Shown here: piece by piece, positions 11,102-21,807 of the stretch
How positions within the stretch are numbered: position 1 is the first letter of the stretch
How the letters are laid out: each line of letters starts with the position of its first letter
Assembly: GCA_029098225.1 (NCBI GenBank)
Contig: JAQXNX010000033.1
Coordinates: 62,001 to 126,000 of the forward strand
DNA: 64,000 nt
DNA from: Spirochaetales bacterium
GTDB taxonomy: Bacteria > Spirochaetota > Spirochaetia > Treponematales > Treponemataceae
Direction of reading: 5' to 3'
Notes under the pieces: generated by a model
What the model saw: the letters and a program-made list of their open reading frames with translations, nothing else
Database searches by the model: none
Told to the model about the DNA's origin: nothing
Translations under genes and position numbers: made by a program

Positions 11102-11927
11102 ACTTTACTTCCCTGATTACCTTTGAATTCTGCATATATTTATCATAAACTTTTTTTGAATCCTTAAAATATGAAGAAATTGAAATACCACCGTCAAAAT
11201 AAAACTGTGAATAATATTCATTTTCGCCGGTATATTTTATCTGATTCTTAAGAACTGAATTTTCATAATATTCAAGATTCTGGCCGAACTCGTTGTATGA
11301 ATAACGATATTCTTTTAAAAATTTATAAGTTATTTTTTTATAATCTTCAGAATAATTATTCTCCTGAATTTTTGAATTGATTATCCTGTTTTCTGAATCA
11401 TACAGATATATTTCCTGTAAAATTAAAAATTCTTTTTCTTTAAAAGTTACATACTGTTTTCTTTCCAGAAGATTTTTTTCATTATCGTAAATACTTATAT
11501 CTTTAGATTGATTTTCTATATTAATGATTTTTGAAGGATAAAAGTTTTCTGCCGTGTATTCATAAATTACGCTTTTTACTGCATTATAGCTTTCAGAATT
11601 TCTTATATTCCAGATTTCTTTTTTTGTAATGCGCAATAAATTATCATAAAAAAATCTGGTAACATCGTTATTACTTGAATGAACAATTTCAAGACCGTCT
11701 GGAATTTTATGAGGAACAAATAATTCTCCTTCAAACTCCATGGAAACTAATCCATTAGTTTCTGTTGAATATTCTAAAGAACGCGGTTTTAAATCAAAAA
11801 CCTCAAGTGCTTCATCACTTTCAGAAAGCTGCTCTTCCACAGAATTCTGAGCGCACAAAAAAACAGAGCAGAAAAAGCTTATGAGAAGAAAAATATTTTT
11901 TACTTTCGTTGCGCCGCAATGAAACAT
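11094..11927 (-). CDS. Secreted hypothetical protein with YD/MORN-like repeats
   Basis: Signal peptide (KNIFLLISFFCSVFLCAQ) and repeated YDNLLRITKKE / YDSENRIINSKIQ / YNEFGQNLEYYE motifs. Confidence 0.5.
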   Translation of the reverse strand: MFHCGATKVKNIFLLISFFCSVFLCAQNSVEEQLSESDEALEVFDLKPRSLEYSTETNGLVSMEFEGELFVPHKIPDGLEIVHSSNNDVTRFFYDNLLRITKKEIWNIRNSESYNAVKSVIYEYTAENFYPSKIINIENQSKDISIYDNEKNLLERKQYVTFKEKEFLILQEIYLYDSENRIINSKIQENNYSEDYKKITYKFLKEYRYSYNEFGQNLEYYENSVLKNQIKYTGENEYYSQFYFDGGISISSYFKDSKKVYDKYMQNSKVIREVKYE

Positions 11928-11955
11928 TTGTCAGTCTATCCTTACACCTATTAGT

Positions 11956-12822
11956 TTATAAACCAAGAAATTCATTTATGTATTTTTCCGGATCGAATTT
12001 CTGAATGTCATCATACTTTTCTCCAGTGCACACATAAGCAACAGGAAGATTTAATTCTTTTCCTATTGTTACAGCAACGCCACCTTTTGCGGTAGAATCG
12101 TATTTTGTCATTATAACAGCATCAAGTCCAACAGCCTCATTAAAAACTTCTGCCTGACGCAATGCATTCTGACCTGTTGTACAATCAATTACAATTATTT
12201 TTTTGTAGCAGCCTTCATCTGCCTTTGAACGGCAGGTTTTATCTATCTTTTGTAATTCACGAACGAGATTTTCTTTATTATGAAGACGACCGGCTGTATC
12301 TGCCAGGACAATTCCATTTCCCTTTGCCTTTACTGCTTCTGCAGCATCAAAAACAACAGCAGATGGATCTGAACCATGCTGATGACTTACAACTCGAATT
12401 CCAAGATTATTTGCATGCATTTCCAGCTGTTCAATGGCAGCTGCACGGAAAGTATCTGCACTGGCCAGAACAACATTTTCGCCTTTTGAAGAAAACAGTT
12501 TTCCAAGCTTAGCTACAGAAGTTGTCTTTCCAACTCCGTTTACTCCAAGAATCATCCAGACATTTACTTTATCTTTTTGAATTTCAAGATCCATTGATTT
12601 TACATGGACAAGAAGCATCTCTTTTAATTTTGCTAAAATTTCGTTTTCTTCTTTTAGTTTATCTTTTTTGCATTCTTTTTCCAGCTGTTCAACAATCTCG
12701 TAGGAAGTCTTTGCACCAAGATCACCTTCTACAAGAAGATCGGTAAGCTCTTCATAAAAATCATCAGATTGAGAATTCTTTGTGAAAAGAGATTTTAATT
12801 TTTCTCCAAAACTTTTCTTCAT
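11956..12822 (-). CDS. ftsY: Signal recognition particle receptor FtsY
   Basis: GVNGVGKTTSVAKLGKLF, ADTFRAAAIEQLE, ADTAGRLHNKENLV, MTKYDSTAKGGVAV. Confidence 0.95.
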   Translation of the reverse strand: MKKSFGEKLKSLFTKNSQSDDFYEELTDLLVEGDLGAKTSYEIVEQLEKECKKDKLKEENEILAKLKEMLLVHVKSMDLEIQKDKVNVWMILGVNGVGKTTSVAKLGKLFSSKGENVVLASADTFRAAAIEQLEMHANNLGIRVVSHQHGSDPSAVVFDAAEAVKAKGNGIVLADTAGRLHNKENLVRELQKIDKTCRSKADEGCYKKIIVIDCTTGQNALRQAEVFNEAVGLDAVIMTKYDSTAKGGVAVTIGKELNLPVAYVCTGEKYDDIQKFDPEKYINEFLGL

Positions 12823-12843
12823 ATTTTATTCCTTTTAAAAAAT

Positions 12844-14508
12844 TTATTTTTCCATAACAGCCTTTTGCGGCAGAACAGAATTTGCAGCTAACAGATAACG
12901 GAATAATTCGTATCCCCATAAAACTGCACAACCAATACTAATTCCCTGAAAGATTCTAAGATTATTTTGAGCATTTACTGCCGTAGAATATTCAACTACA
13001 CCTTTATTATATAATTTTACCTGATTCAAATAATTTCCATAACTATAAAAAGTTGGAATGAGCGAAACAATAAAAAGGCTGTAGCTTGCATACATTATTT
13101 TTCGTCTGGTATCAATATATTCGTCTCTGTCAAAAATTTTAGGATCAATTGTTACGTGACTTCCATTATAGGTAAGCTTTTCTGGTACATAGAAAAAAGC
13201 AGAAGCACCATCTTCATTTACAAATTGTCCTAAAATATTTTTTCCGTTAATCGAAATATTTCCTGTAACGGAAGAAGAAAGTTCTTCATTAAATATTTCA
13301 ATTCCATTAAGAAGAAAGCGGCCTTCATTTCCTTTTTTTGTAGAAATCTTTAAGAAATTTTCTTCAAGATCTTCCAGAGTAAAGTCGGCATTGTACAAGG
13401 TATTGCCTTCAAAAAAATATGTTGTTGAAAGTGTTTTATATTTTTCTGAAGAAACCAGAATTGTATGAACTCCGGAATCCAACGTAACTGGAGAATTATA
13501 ATCTACAATTATATCATCTATAAAAACAGTAATATCATTTAAAGCTGGCGATGAAGCTTGAGGAGTGTCAGACGGCTCTCCTTCAATTTGTTGAGACGAT
13601 GCTGACTCAGGTAAAATAATTTTTATGTTAAGAAGAAGCGGAATTGAATTTGTAAGGAAAGGAATTATTTTTTGAGCAGCAGAAGCAACGACACTTTCAT
13701 AATCAGAAATTAATCCAACTTCTACAAGTTCACCAATAACTTTTCCTGCAGGATATGAATAAACTTTTATAGAAACCGAAAAGAAATCATTTAATATGGA
13801 AATCTCGCCGGTAATGAGTGCATTAATATTTTCTGAATATGCACGTCTTGCAAAAGCTGCCGATGAAGGCTCCGTAAAATCTGAAGCATAAAGAACAGAA
13901 GCATCTTCTCTGTAAAAAACAATATTTTCTGAAGAATACAATGCATCTTTTTTTATAAAAAAATGCTCAATAAGATTAAGCCATTTTTCGCCTTCAGTCA
14001 GCTCAGAAGAATTTTTATACATTGCATCTTCAATTTCTATTTGAGATTTTTCAATAAGATTCTGTTTTTCTGTTAAAGCCGAATTAATTTTTTTCTGAAT
14101 TTCTTCTATTTTTTTATCTTCTTCTCGAATTCTGGATTTAAGCTGTCCTTCTGTAAAATTTCCTAAAACGAGTGAATCTCGTTTTTTTATTTCTGCAGAA
14201 AGCTGAAGTGCAAGGCTAATTAACTGTTCATTTACTTCCTGAATTTTTCTTTCATAAACTTCATCAATTCTGATATTACGTTCCAGTAAATGGCCGATTC
14301 TGGAAAGAATTGCAGACGGAAGCTCGGAAGCCATTGACTCTATTACAGGATTTGCAGGCTGACCTTTTGCTATGGAAAATTTTGCAGCACCAACAGTCCA
14401 TTTTCCGTCATTCTGAGAAAAGCATTTAAAATTTACAAATATGAGCAATAAAAATACAAACAAGCTTTTTATATTTTTATTCTGTAAATTAAGCCTCGTC
14501 GTCATCAT
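12844..14508 (-). CDS. Secreted/membrane protein with PEGA-like segment
   Basis: Signal/TM segment IKSLFVFLLLIFVNFKCFSQ, coiled-coil stretch, ITVFIDDIIVDYNSPVTLDSGVHTILVSSEKYKTL (PEGA-like). Start trimmed to near MMTTRLN. Confidence 0.45.
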   Translation of the reverse strand: MMTTRLNLQNKNIKSLFVFLLLIFVNFKCFSQNDGKWTVGAAKFSIAKGQPANPVIESMASELPSAILSRIGHLLERNIRIDEVYERKIQEVNEQLISLALQLSAEIKKRDSLVLGNFTEGQLKSRIREEDKKIEEIQKKINSALTEKQNLIEKSQIEIEDAMYKNSSELTEGEKWLNLIEHFFIKKDALYSSENIVFYREDASVLYASDFTEPSSAAFARRAYSENINALITGEISILNDFFSVSIKVYSYPAGKVIGELVEVGLISDYESVVASAAQKIIPFLTNSIPLLLNIKIILPESASSQQIEGEPSDTPQASSPALNDITVFIDDIIVDYNSPVTLDSGVHTILVSSEKYKTLSTTYFFEGNTLYNADFTLEDLEENFLKISTKKGNEGRFLLNGIEIFNEELSSSVTGNISINGKNILGQFVNEDGASAFFYVPEKLTYNGSHVTIDPKIFDRDEYIDTRRKIMYASYSLFIVSLIPTFYSYGNYLNQVKLYNKGVVEYSTAVNAQNNLRIFQGISIGCAVLWGYELFRYLLAANSVLPQKAVMEK

Positions 14509-15626
14509 CTCCCGAAGAATCCATAGGAAGGCCTTTCCATTTTGCAACAAGATAGGCATTCATAAATTCATCCAGGTCGCCGTCCATAACTCCCTGAATA
14601 TTTCCAACAGAAAATTTTGTTCTATGATCCTTTACCATTGTATATGGCTGGAAAACATAAGAACGAATCTGGCTTCCAAAAGAAATGTCTTTTTTTTCTG
14701 CGGCAAATTTTGAATTTTCCTTTTCTTTCTGTTCCCTGTAATATTCATAAAGCCGGGCTTTAAGCATATTCATACAAGTCTGGCGATTCATTAACTGGCT
14801 TCGCTCTGTCTGACAGGCAACAACAATTCCTGTTGGAATATGTGTAAATCTTACAGCAGAATCTGTTTTATTAACATGCTGGCCGCCTTTTCCACCGGCA
14901 CGATAAGTATCTACACGTAAATCTTCCGGCTTAACTTCAACTTCAATTGTGTCATCAAGAACAGGATATACATAAACAGAAGCAAAGCTTGTATGACGGC
15001 GGGCATTTGCATCAAAAGGTGAAATACGGACAAGTCTATGAATTCCACCTTCCCCCTTTAAATAACCGTAGACAAAATCGCCACTTATTTGAATTGTAAT
15101 AGATTTTAATCCGCCTTCTGCTTCAAGTTCATCGACAACTTCTGTTTTATACCCGTGACGTTCTGCCCAGCGCAGATACATTCTGCTAAGCATAAAGGCC
15201 CAGTCACAGGCTTCTGTTCCGCCGGCGCCTGCATGAACTGTTAAAAATGCATCGTTCTGATCAACTTCATCGCTCAAAAGATTTAAAATATTCAGTTTTT
15301 CAAATTCTTCCTTAGCAGAATCATACATTGCACGAACTTCGTTTTCATCATCTGCTGAAGCAGATTCCTCTGCAAGTTCATACATTGCTTCCAGATCATC
15401 AACATTTGCGATTAAGGCACGCCATGGTTCTACACGCTTTTTTAATTTTCTTATTTGAGACATGACTCTTTCTGCAGCTTCGTGATCATCCCAAAATCCA
15501 GGAGTTTCGGTTAATTTTTCTTTTTCTGCAATTGACTTATCTATTGAGGCAGAGTCAAAGACGCCCCCAAACATTCATAATATCTTCACGTAACTGTTCT
15601 ATAGGCTGTTTAATTTCTTCTAACAT
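14489..15626 (-). CDS. prfB: Peptide chain release factor 2, with +1 programmed frameshift
   Basis: GGQHVNKTDSAVRFTHIPTGIVVACQ (GGQ domain). The N-terminal part lies in another frame: ATG at 15626-15624, MLEEIKQPIEQLREDIMNVWGRL then TGA (15557-15555) in the context TGGGGGCGTCTTTGAC, continuing +1 into DSASIDKSIAEKEKLTETPGFWDD. Confidence 0.95.
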
Positions 15627-15683
15627 AACACATAGAATATCAGTAAACTTGATTTTCTGCAATTCTAACTATATTATTATTTT

Positions 15684-16550
15684 ATGAAGAAAATTTTTTT
15701 GTCAGCTTTATCATTTGTAATGTTTTTTTGTGCCTACTCACAAAGTCTGATTGTTCAGGATATTCAGGCCTTTGGAGGAAAAGGAAATAAGATTTCTGTT
15801 CAATGGGAAAATCCGAAGGATCCGCAAAATCAGATTACAGGATATAAAATTTACAGAACGCGCAGTCAGATAACCTCATATGCGCAGATTCAAAAGCTTG
15901 AGGCAGTTGATGAAGTTTCAAGCGAAACCACAGGCTATACAGACACTGTAAATGATTTTAATGAATATTTTTATACAGTAATTACAGTTACTACAAAACC
16001 AGTTCAAATTGTCCTTCTTTCTTACAATTCAACAGTAAGAGGTGCAAAACTAAAAGAGCAATATAAAGAACCTCCAAAAGAGGATTCAATTTCTGAAAAA
16101 CTTTATCCTGAAGGCGTTTTACGCGAAACTCCGCTTCCTTCAATCAATCTTTCGGGAGAAATGGATAAAAAAGAAGCTGATTTTTCTGAAGCAACAGAAG
16201 CAAAAACAAATTCATTAATTACTAAAAATAAAACAAAAGAAAAACCGCTTACCCAATACATATTTGAAGAAGATTTAATTTCGCCGGATGGCGGTGATGA
16301 TTATCTTCTTTTTAATATATTAAAAGATTATTTTGTTCAAAGAAAATATGAAGAAGCAGCTGTTCAGTTACAAAGGCTTGCCGGAACAAATATAAATGAC
16401 AATACAAGAAACCGTACATATTTTTATCTTGGCGAAGCTCAATATATGATGGGACATTACGAAGAAGCTGTAAAAACTTTTGTAAAACTTGAGAATGTAT
16501 ATCCTGTGTTAATTAAAAAATGGTTAAACTCTTCACTGGACAGACTTTAG
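15684..16550 (+). CDS. Secreted FN3/TPR-containing protein
   Basis: Signal peptide; KISVQWENPKDPQNQITGYKIYRT (FN3); C-terminal NRTYFYLGEAQYMMGHYEEAVKTFVKLE (TPR). Confidence 0.6.
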   Translation: MKKIFLSALSFVMFFCAYSQSLIVQDIQAFGGKGNKISVQWENPKDPQNQITGYKIYRTRSQITSYAQIQKLEAVDEVSSETTGYTDTVNDFNEYFYTVITVTTKPVQIVLLSYNSTVRGAKLKEQYKEPPKEDSISEKLYPEGVLRETPLPSINLSGEMDKKEADFSEATEAKTNSLITKNKTKEKPLTQYIFEEDLISPDGGDDYLLFNILKDYFVQRKYEEAAVQLQRLAGTNINDNTRNRTYFYLGEAQYMMGHYEEAVKTFVKLENVYPVLIKKWLNSSLDRL

Positions 16551-18634
16551 AAAATACTTCTAAGTAAGTCGAGTATTGCAGGACGATCAACAGCCTTTCT
16601 AATTTCCGAAATAAATTCTTCTCCGGAAACATTATTCTCTACAATAGTGTTTCCGTTTTCATCTGCATTCGGAACTGTATCCATTCCCGAGTCATCTTTT
16701 TCCGGTATTGCTACAAGAACAACTTCATCATCAACATTAATTCTGTCATAAAAGCCTGATTTTGTAATTAATGCTTCAGATACTTCTTCGCCGGCCTTTG
16801 AAATTTTTAAAGTACCAACTACATCATCATCTTTGTAAAAAAGTCCGGTTCCAGAATCAGCTGTTGTAAGCTTTCCTTTGCGTATAATTTTAAATTCAAA
16901 ATCTTCAGAAATATTTTCTGAACGACCTAAATCTATTAAAACAGTTTTTCCATTACGGGCAAGAATTTTTCCACGAACTGTAAGATTCTCCAGAACTGAA
17001 TTTCTGAATCTTCTTAATACAGTTGAAAGTCTGTTATTTCCTGTTGCATAGAATTTTTTATTATCTGCTTCTACTCCGCTTCTTGCATTATACATTACAG
17101 AAGAAAGGCTGATATCGTCATCACCTTCATTTGCAGAAACAATTATAAAATAATCAAAGGAATTTTTTCTTGCATTCTGAAAAGCTTCAGAAAAGCTTTT
17201 TACAGGAGTAACCTGAGTCTTAACGCTTGTAATAGCAACGCCCGTAAAAACATCTGAGCATGCGAGAGCGGCAAGTCTCTGCAAATCTGCATGTCTGAAA
17301 GATGCATCACTCGTCATATAAAAAACTGCAATATTCCATCTTGTTTTATCAAGATAAAAAGGTTCTATATTCCATTTTTTTGCAAGTGTATCAGAAAGAA
17401 GATTTTCGTATGCTTCAATTGTATCACTGATGGAAGTAGAAATTTTTTCTTCATCCAGGCTTTTAATAAACTGCAGCTGATCCAGATAATGCTCATGCAT
17501 TCCATTCAATTCAAGAATATTTGCATAGGCTAAACGTGCAGTTGTATTAGAAGGGTTAAGAATTAATGCCTTCTGATATTCATAAAGAGATCCGGATTTA
17601 TCAAAACGGCTGTCGTACTGCCTTGCATTTTCCAGATGATAATTTGCCCAGACTGTACGCCTTGAATCATCCAAAGGAACATTTTCTTTTGCAGAAAGTT
17701 CAAGCATCATACGCATGAATTCATCCTGCGGTTGTATATTCAAGCCTGTATTCCAGGTTGCAACAGCCTCTTCATGCTTAGAAAGTTTTTCCTGAGCAAT
17801 TCCTTTTAAATACCACGCCAGCGAATTTGAACGGTTCTGATAAATCAGATAATCGCACATATCTATAACATCTTCGTTGCGATTTTCCAGATACAAAATT
17901 GTTGCCAGCTGTTCATAAGCTTTATAATAATCAGTTTTAATTTCTACAGCTATGCGGGCATGCTTTTCTGCTGTAGAATAATCACCCTTCATCATATAAA
18001 TAATTGATGCAAGATAATGAACTTCACTTTCTCCTGAATAATAAGACATAGCCCTTTTTAAATAATTTTCTGCAAGCGAATAACGTTCAGTCTGTGCACA
18101 AAGTAATGCCAGAGAAAGCAATGCCTTTCTATTTGAACCCTGACGCTTTAAAGCCATTTCATATTGTTTTTCTGCACCTGAATATTTGCCTTCAAAAAGT
18201 TCCAGTTCTGCAAGACCAAAATGAGAATCTATATCATTAGGATACTTTTTTAAAACTTCATTAAAAATATTTTTTGCCTCGTCAAAGCGGCCAAGCGAAA
18301 TACAAATCATTCCTTTTAAATTCTGCAGGGAAGAATTATTTTTTTCGTACTTTTCTGCACTTTCAAGATAAGAAAAAGCAAGATCAAATTCACCAAGTTT
18401 ATATGAACAGTCTGCAAGATGAAGCCAGGCATCGCTGAATGCAGGATTGATTCTTACAACTTCCATATAATACTGAGAGGCTTCATACCACTGCTCATCC
18501 TGTTCAAGAGAAACTGCCTTATTATAAAGAGAAAGTGCCGACTGAGAATCCTGGGCAAAAATTGAATAGGAACTAAAAACAAAAAATATGGTTGAAATTA
18601 TACCTGCTTTTAATTTTCTTGAAATTTTATTCAT
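16547..18634 (-). CDS. TPR-repeat secreted protein
   Basis: Multiple TPR units (YYMEVVRINPAFSDAWLHLADCSYKLGEFDLAFSYL..., SHFGLAELELFEGKYSGAEKQYEMAL); signal peptide. Confidence 0.7.
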   Translation of the reverse strand: MNKISRKLKAGIISTIFFVFSSYSIFAQDSQSALSLYNKAVSLEQDEQWYEASQYYMEVVRINPAFSDAWLHLADCSYKLGEFDLAFSYLESAEKYEKNNSSLQNLKGMICISLGRFDEAKNIFNEVLKKYPNDIDSHFGLAELELFEGKYSGAEKQYEMALKRQGSNRKALLSLALLCAQTERYSLAENYLKRAMSYYSGESEVHYLASIIYMMKGDYSTAEKHARIAVEIKTDYYKAYEQLATILYLENRNEDVIDMCDYLIYQNRSNSLAWYLKGIAQEKLSKHEEAVATWNTGLNIQPQDEFMRMMLELSAKENVPLDDSRRTVWANYHLENARQYDSRFDKSGSLYEYQKALILNPSNTTARLAYANILELNGMHEHYLDQLQFIKSLDEEKISTSISDTIEAYENLLSDTLAKKWNIEPFYLDKTRWNIAVFYMTSDASFRHADLQRLAALACSDVFTGVAITSVKTQVTPVKSFSEAFQNARKNSFDYFIIVSANEGDDDISLSSVMYNARSGVEADNKKFYATGNNRLSTVLRRFRNSVLENLTVRGKILARNGKTVLIDLGRSENISEDFEFKIIRKGKLTTADSGTGLFYKDDDVVGTLKISKAGEEVSEALITKSGFYDRINVDDEVVLVAIPEKDDSGMDTVPNADENGNTIVENNVSGEEFISEIRKAVDRPAILDLLRSIF

Positions 18635-19415
18635 TATCGCTCTCTTGTTCAGAATTTTTTATAACCTTTACCAGATTAATTCTGTGACCTTCCATATCCT
18701 GTACAATAAAATCAAAATTTTTCCAGGAAACCTTTTCATATTTTACAGGAACTTTGCCAAATAAATCAAATACAAATCCGCCAAGACTGTCAAAATCGTC
18801 ATCAGGGAATTCAGCATCTATAGATTCATTCAAATCATCAAGATTTGTTCTTGCATCACAAAGCCAGATATTTTCGCTTACGCAGATAATATCTTCTGCC
18901 TCTTTATCAAACTCATCCTGAATATCGCCGACAATTTCTTCAATAATATCTTCCATTGTAACAAGACCAGAAACTCCGCCGTATTCATCAATAGCAATAG
19001 CAATATGAAGGTGACGTCTTTTAAATTCCCGCAGCAAAGAGTCAATTCTTTTTGATTCAGGAACAAAAAATGCTTTACGAACAAGCTTTTGCAAATCTAT
19101 ATCTACTTTATCTGCAAGACATTTAATTAAATCCTTTACGTAAAGAACACCAATTACATTATCAATTGAATCTGTGTAAACCGGAATTCGCGAATGACCG
19201 CTTGCAACTATTTTTGAAAATAATTCATTCTCGGGCGTATCTGAAGAAATAAAATCTATGTCGATTCGGGGAACCATAACTTCCTTCACAGAAGTTTTAG
19301 ACAAATCTTCTACTCCCTGAATCATATCTCTTTTTTCTTCAATCAGAATTTTTTCCTGAATCTGTTCTTCCGCGCCTTCAGCTTCTGATTTCTTCTTTTT
19401 CTTAAAAAAACTCAT
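18627..19415 (-). CDS. tlyC: CBS-domain hemolysin/CorC-family protein
   Basis: VKEVMVPRIDIDFISSD, GHSRIPVYTDSIDNVIGVLYVKDL, HIAIAIDEYGGVSGLVTMEDIIEEIVGDIQDE. Confidence 0.85.
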   Translation of the reverse strand: MSFFKKKKKSEAEGAEEQIQEKILIEEKRDMIQGVEDLSKTSVKEVMVPRIDIDFISSDTPENELFSKIVASGHSRIPVYTDSIDNVIGVLYVKDLIKCLADKVDIDLQKLVRKAFFVPESKRIDSLLREFKRRHLHIAIAIDEYGGVSGLVTMEDIIEEIVGDIQDEFDKEAEDIICVSENIWLCDARTNLDDLNESIDAEFPDDDFDSLGGFVFDLFGKVPVKYEKVSWKNFDFIVQDMEGHRINLVKVIKNSEQESDNE

Positions 19416-19921
19416 AATATAATTTTTTCATCCTTAAATTTCTGCAGAATATTTTCCTGGATTTTAAGCATTTCGCATTCCGGCTCAACACCTTTTTCTA
19501 TATGTTCCTCTCCATGATCCATACCATTTAAATGCAATAATCCATGAACTAAAAGTCTTTTAAACTCATCATCTTTATTCTCGTCAAAATAAATTGAATT
19601 TTCCAGTAAAGTTTCAAAGCTAATTACTATATCACCAGCACATTTCCACTTGCCTTCTTCATCTTCGTATTCGTCGCCGTTTTCAAAAGAAAGGACATCG
19701 GTAGCATTATCTATATTGCGGTAAGTTTTATTCAATTCCTTTATATATGGGTTGTCGCAAAAAAATACAGAAACTTCCTGATTTGCAAAACCAAGTTCTG
19801 ACATTACTTTTTGAATAAAGTCTTCAATATTTTTTTGCAGCGAAGAAATTTTCTCAGAAATCTCTTTTGGAATTTTCATTTCTTCCATAAAAGAAATTAA
19901 AACCCTGTTTGTTACACTCAT
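19412..19921 (-). CDS. ybeY: Endoribonuclease YbeY
   Basis: Zn motif HGLLHLNGMDHGEEH; NKTYRNIDNATDVLSFE. Confidence 0.95.
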   Translation of the reverse strand: MSVTNRVLISFMEEMKIPKEISEKISSLQKNIEDFIQKVMSELGFANQEVSVFFCDNPYIKELNKTYRNIDNATDVLSFENGDEYEDEEGKWKCAGDIVISFETLLENSIYFDENKDDEFKRLLVHGLLHLNGMDHGEEHIEKGVEPECEMLKIQENILQKFKDEKIIL

Positions 19922-21807
19922 GACTTTGTTCCTGCCGAAGTTGATTTTTTTACAGAAGTTTCAGAAGAACGCTGTGCAGCTCCTGTACGCGAAGCAGAAG
20001 CTGCGCGAACAGAAGATTGTGTTGACTGAACTTTTTTAGCAGCAGCAGAGGCAGTTTGTGAAGTCTGAATTTTTTTTGCAGATGCTGCAGACTGAACATT
20101 AGTGTTTGTCTGTGCATTTGTGTTATTTTGAACTGAATTATTCTGATTACTATCCGGATCTTTTTGATCAGGATATTCAATTCTGCTGTGATAATATCCT
20201 GCAAGCATCTGAACAAAAGAATCTTTTATTCTTGAAATATCGCGGAAAGTTAATTCACAATTGTCCAGCTGATTATGCTCTGCCTTTGCATTTATTAATG
20301 TTGTAATGAATTTTTCGAGTCTTGTAACAGAAGGATTTTCCAGAGTTCTGCAGGCAGCTTCTACAGTATCGGCAAGCATTACAACTGCAGACTCTTTTGA
20401 AGAAGGAAGCGGTCCCGGATAAGAAAAATCTTCCGGAGAAAGGCTTGGATCCTTTTCCTTTGCCATATTATAAAAATATGCAATTACACTTGTTCCGTGA
20501 TGCTCGGCAATTATATCTATAACTACCTGTGGCAAATGCATCTGATGACCTTTTTCTATTCCTTTTCTAACATGACTTTTTATTACGGAAGCCGAAAGAG
20601 TCGGGTTAATTTCATCGTGCTTATTTTCGCCTTTCTGATTTTCTACAAAGTATTCAGGCTGTTCTATTTTTCCTATATCGTGATAATATGCAGCAACTCT
20701 TGCTACAAGTGCATTAGCTCCTATCTGGCGGCATGCATTTTCTGCAAGCTGGGCTACCATCATAGAATGATTGTAGGTTCCGCTCGCCTGAATAAGCATT
20801 TTTTTCATTAATGGAGTATTCAAATCGCTCAAATCCATAAGACGGAAAACCGAAGCAGTATTAAGCATAATTTCCAGAGGAGTTATAAGTCCCAGCGTTA
20901 AAATTCCTGAAATAAATCCGTTTATTGCCATACCAATTACAAGCTTTGGAAGCTCTGAAATAATGTCATTAAAAATAACAAAATTAATCAGCATGAATAC
21001 AATTTCCATAACGCTAAGCATAAGCGAAGACAAAACTAAATCTATACGGCGTTCAATTTTTCTTACAATTCCTGCAGAAGCTAAACTTACAGTTAATGTA
21101 AAAATAAAGGTTTCTATCTGCCAGCCTGTTACATTTAAAACTCCAAGCGAAATTATAAATGAAAGTAAAACTGCAGAAAGATTTCCATATAAAATTGCAA
21201 CAAGCATTATACACAAGGCGCTTGGAATTACTATACTTATTGAATACGGAGTTGAAAAAATTACAAACTTCTGGCAGAACGCTGTAATTGTATAAACAAA
21301 AACAAAAAGAATTGTCTGAAGCAGTGGTTCCCCGAATGTAATTTTTCTATGAAAAGGAATAAAAGAAAACAACAGATACCAGGTTAATGCAAGAAGCAGA
21401 AGGAAGAGTTCGCTATTTGCAAAGGCTCTGTAATCTATATACGAAGGAGAAGTAGCAAGCTTTTTTAATTTTGCAAAATCTTCATTTGTTATAGGCCAGC
21501 CTTTTTTAATAATTTTTTCACCCTTCTCTATTTTAACGCTTTCAATTTCATCCGGCGGCAAAGAACGGTCTGCAACAATATTACGGTCTGCAATCATTCC
21601 AACTTCAAAATCTGAAAGAGAAAAGCTTGCTATTGTTTGTGAAGTACTTACCCGTACAAAATTAACTGCAGAAACAACAATAAAGCCTATAAAAAGTAAA
21701 AGCAGATACTTATAATGCTGCCTTATGTATTTTCCGGCATCCGAAAAAAAGATTTTTGCAGTACTCTTTTTTTCAGAATCCTTTTTAGTCTTGTTCTTCA
21801 TTTTCAT
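19918..21807 (-). CDS. 7TM-HD (PgpH-type) HDIG phosphohydrolase
   Basis: GTYNHSMMVAQLAENACRQIGANALVARVAAYYHDIGKIEQPEYFVENQ, multiple TM helices, SQTIASFSLSDFEVGMIADRNIVADRS extracellular part; low-complexity C-terminal tail. Confidence 0.9.
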   Translation of the reverse strand: MKMKNKTKKDSEKKSTAKIFFSDAGKYIRQHYKYLLLLFIGFIVVSAVNFVRVSTSQTIASFSLSDFEVGMIADRNIVADRSLPPDEIESVKIEKGEKIIKKGWPITNEDFAKLKKLATSPSYIDYRAFANSELFLLLLALTWYLLFSFIPFHRKITFGEPLLQTILFVFVYTITAFCQKFVIFSTPYSISIVIPSALCIMLVAILYGNLSAVLLSFIISLGVLNVTGWQIETFIFTLTVSLASAGIVRKIERRIDLVLSSLMLSVMEIVFMLINFVIFNDIISELPKLVIGMAINGFISGILTLGLITPLEIMLNTASVFRLMDLSDLNTPLMKKMLIQASGTYNHSMMVAQLAENACRQIGANALVARVAAYYHDIGKIEQPEYFVENQKGENKHDEINPTLSASVIKSHVRKGIEKGHQMHLPQVVIDIIAEHHGTSVIAYFYNMAKEKDPSLSPEDFSYPGPLPSSKESAVVMLADTVEAACRTLENPSVTRLEKFITTLINAKAEHNQLDNCELTFRDISRIKDSFVQMLAGYYHSRIEYPDQKDPDSNQNNSVQNNTNAQTNTNVQSAASAKKIQTSQTASAAAKKVQSTQSSVRAASASRTGAAQRSSETSVKKSTSAGTKS

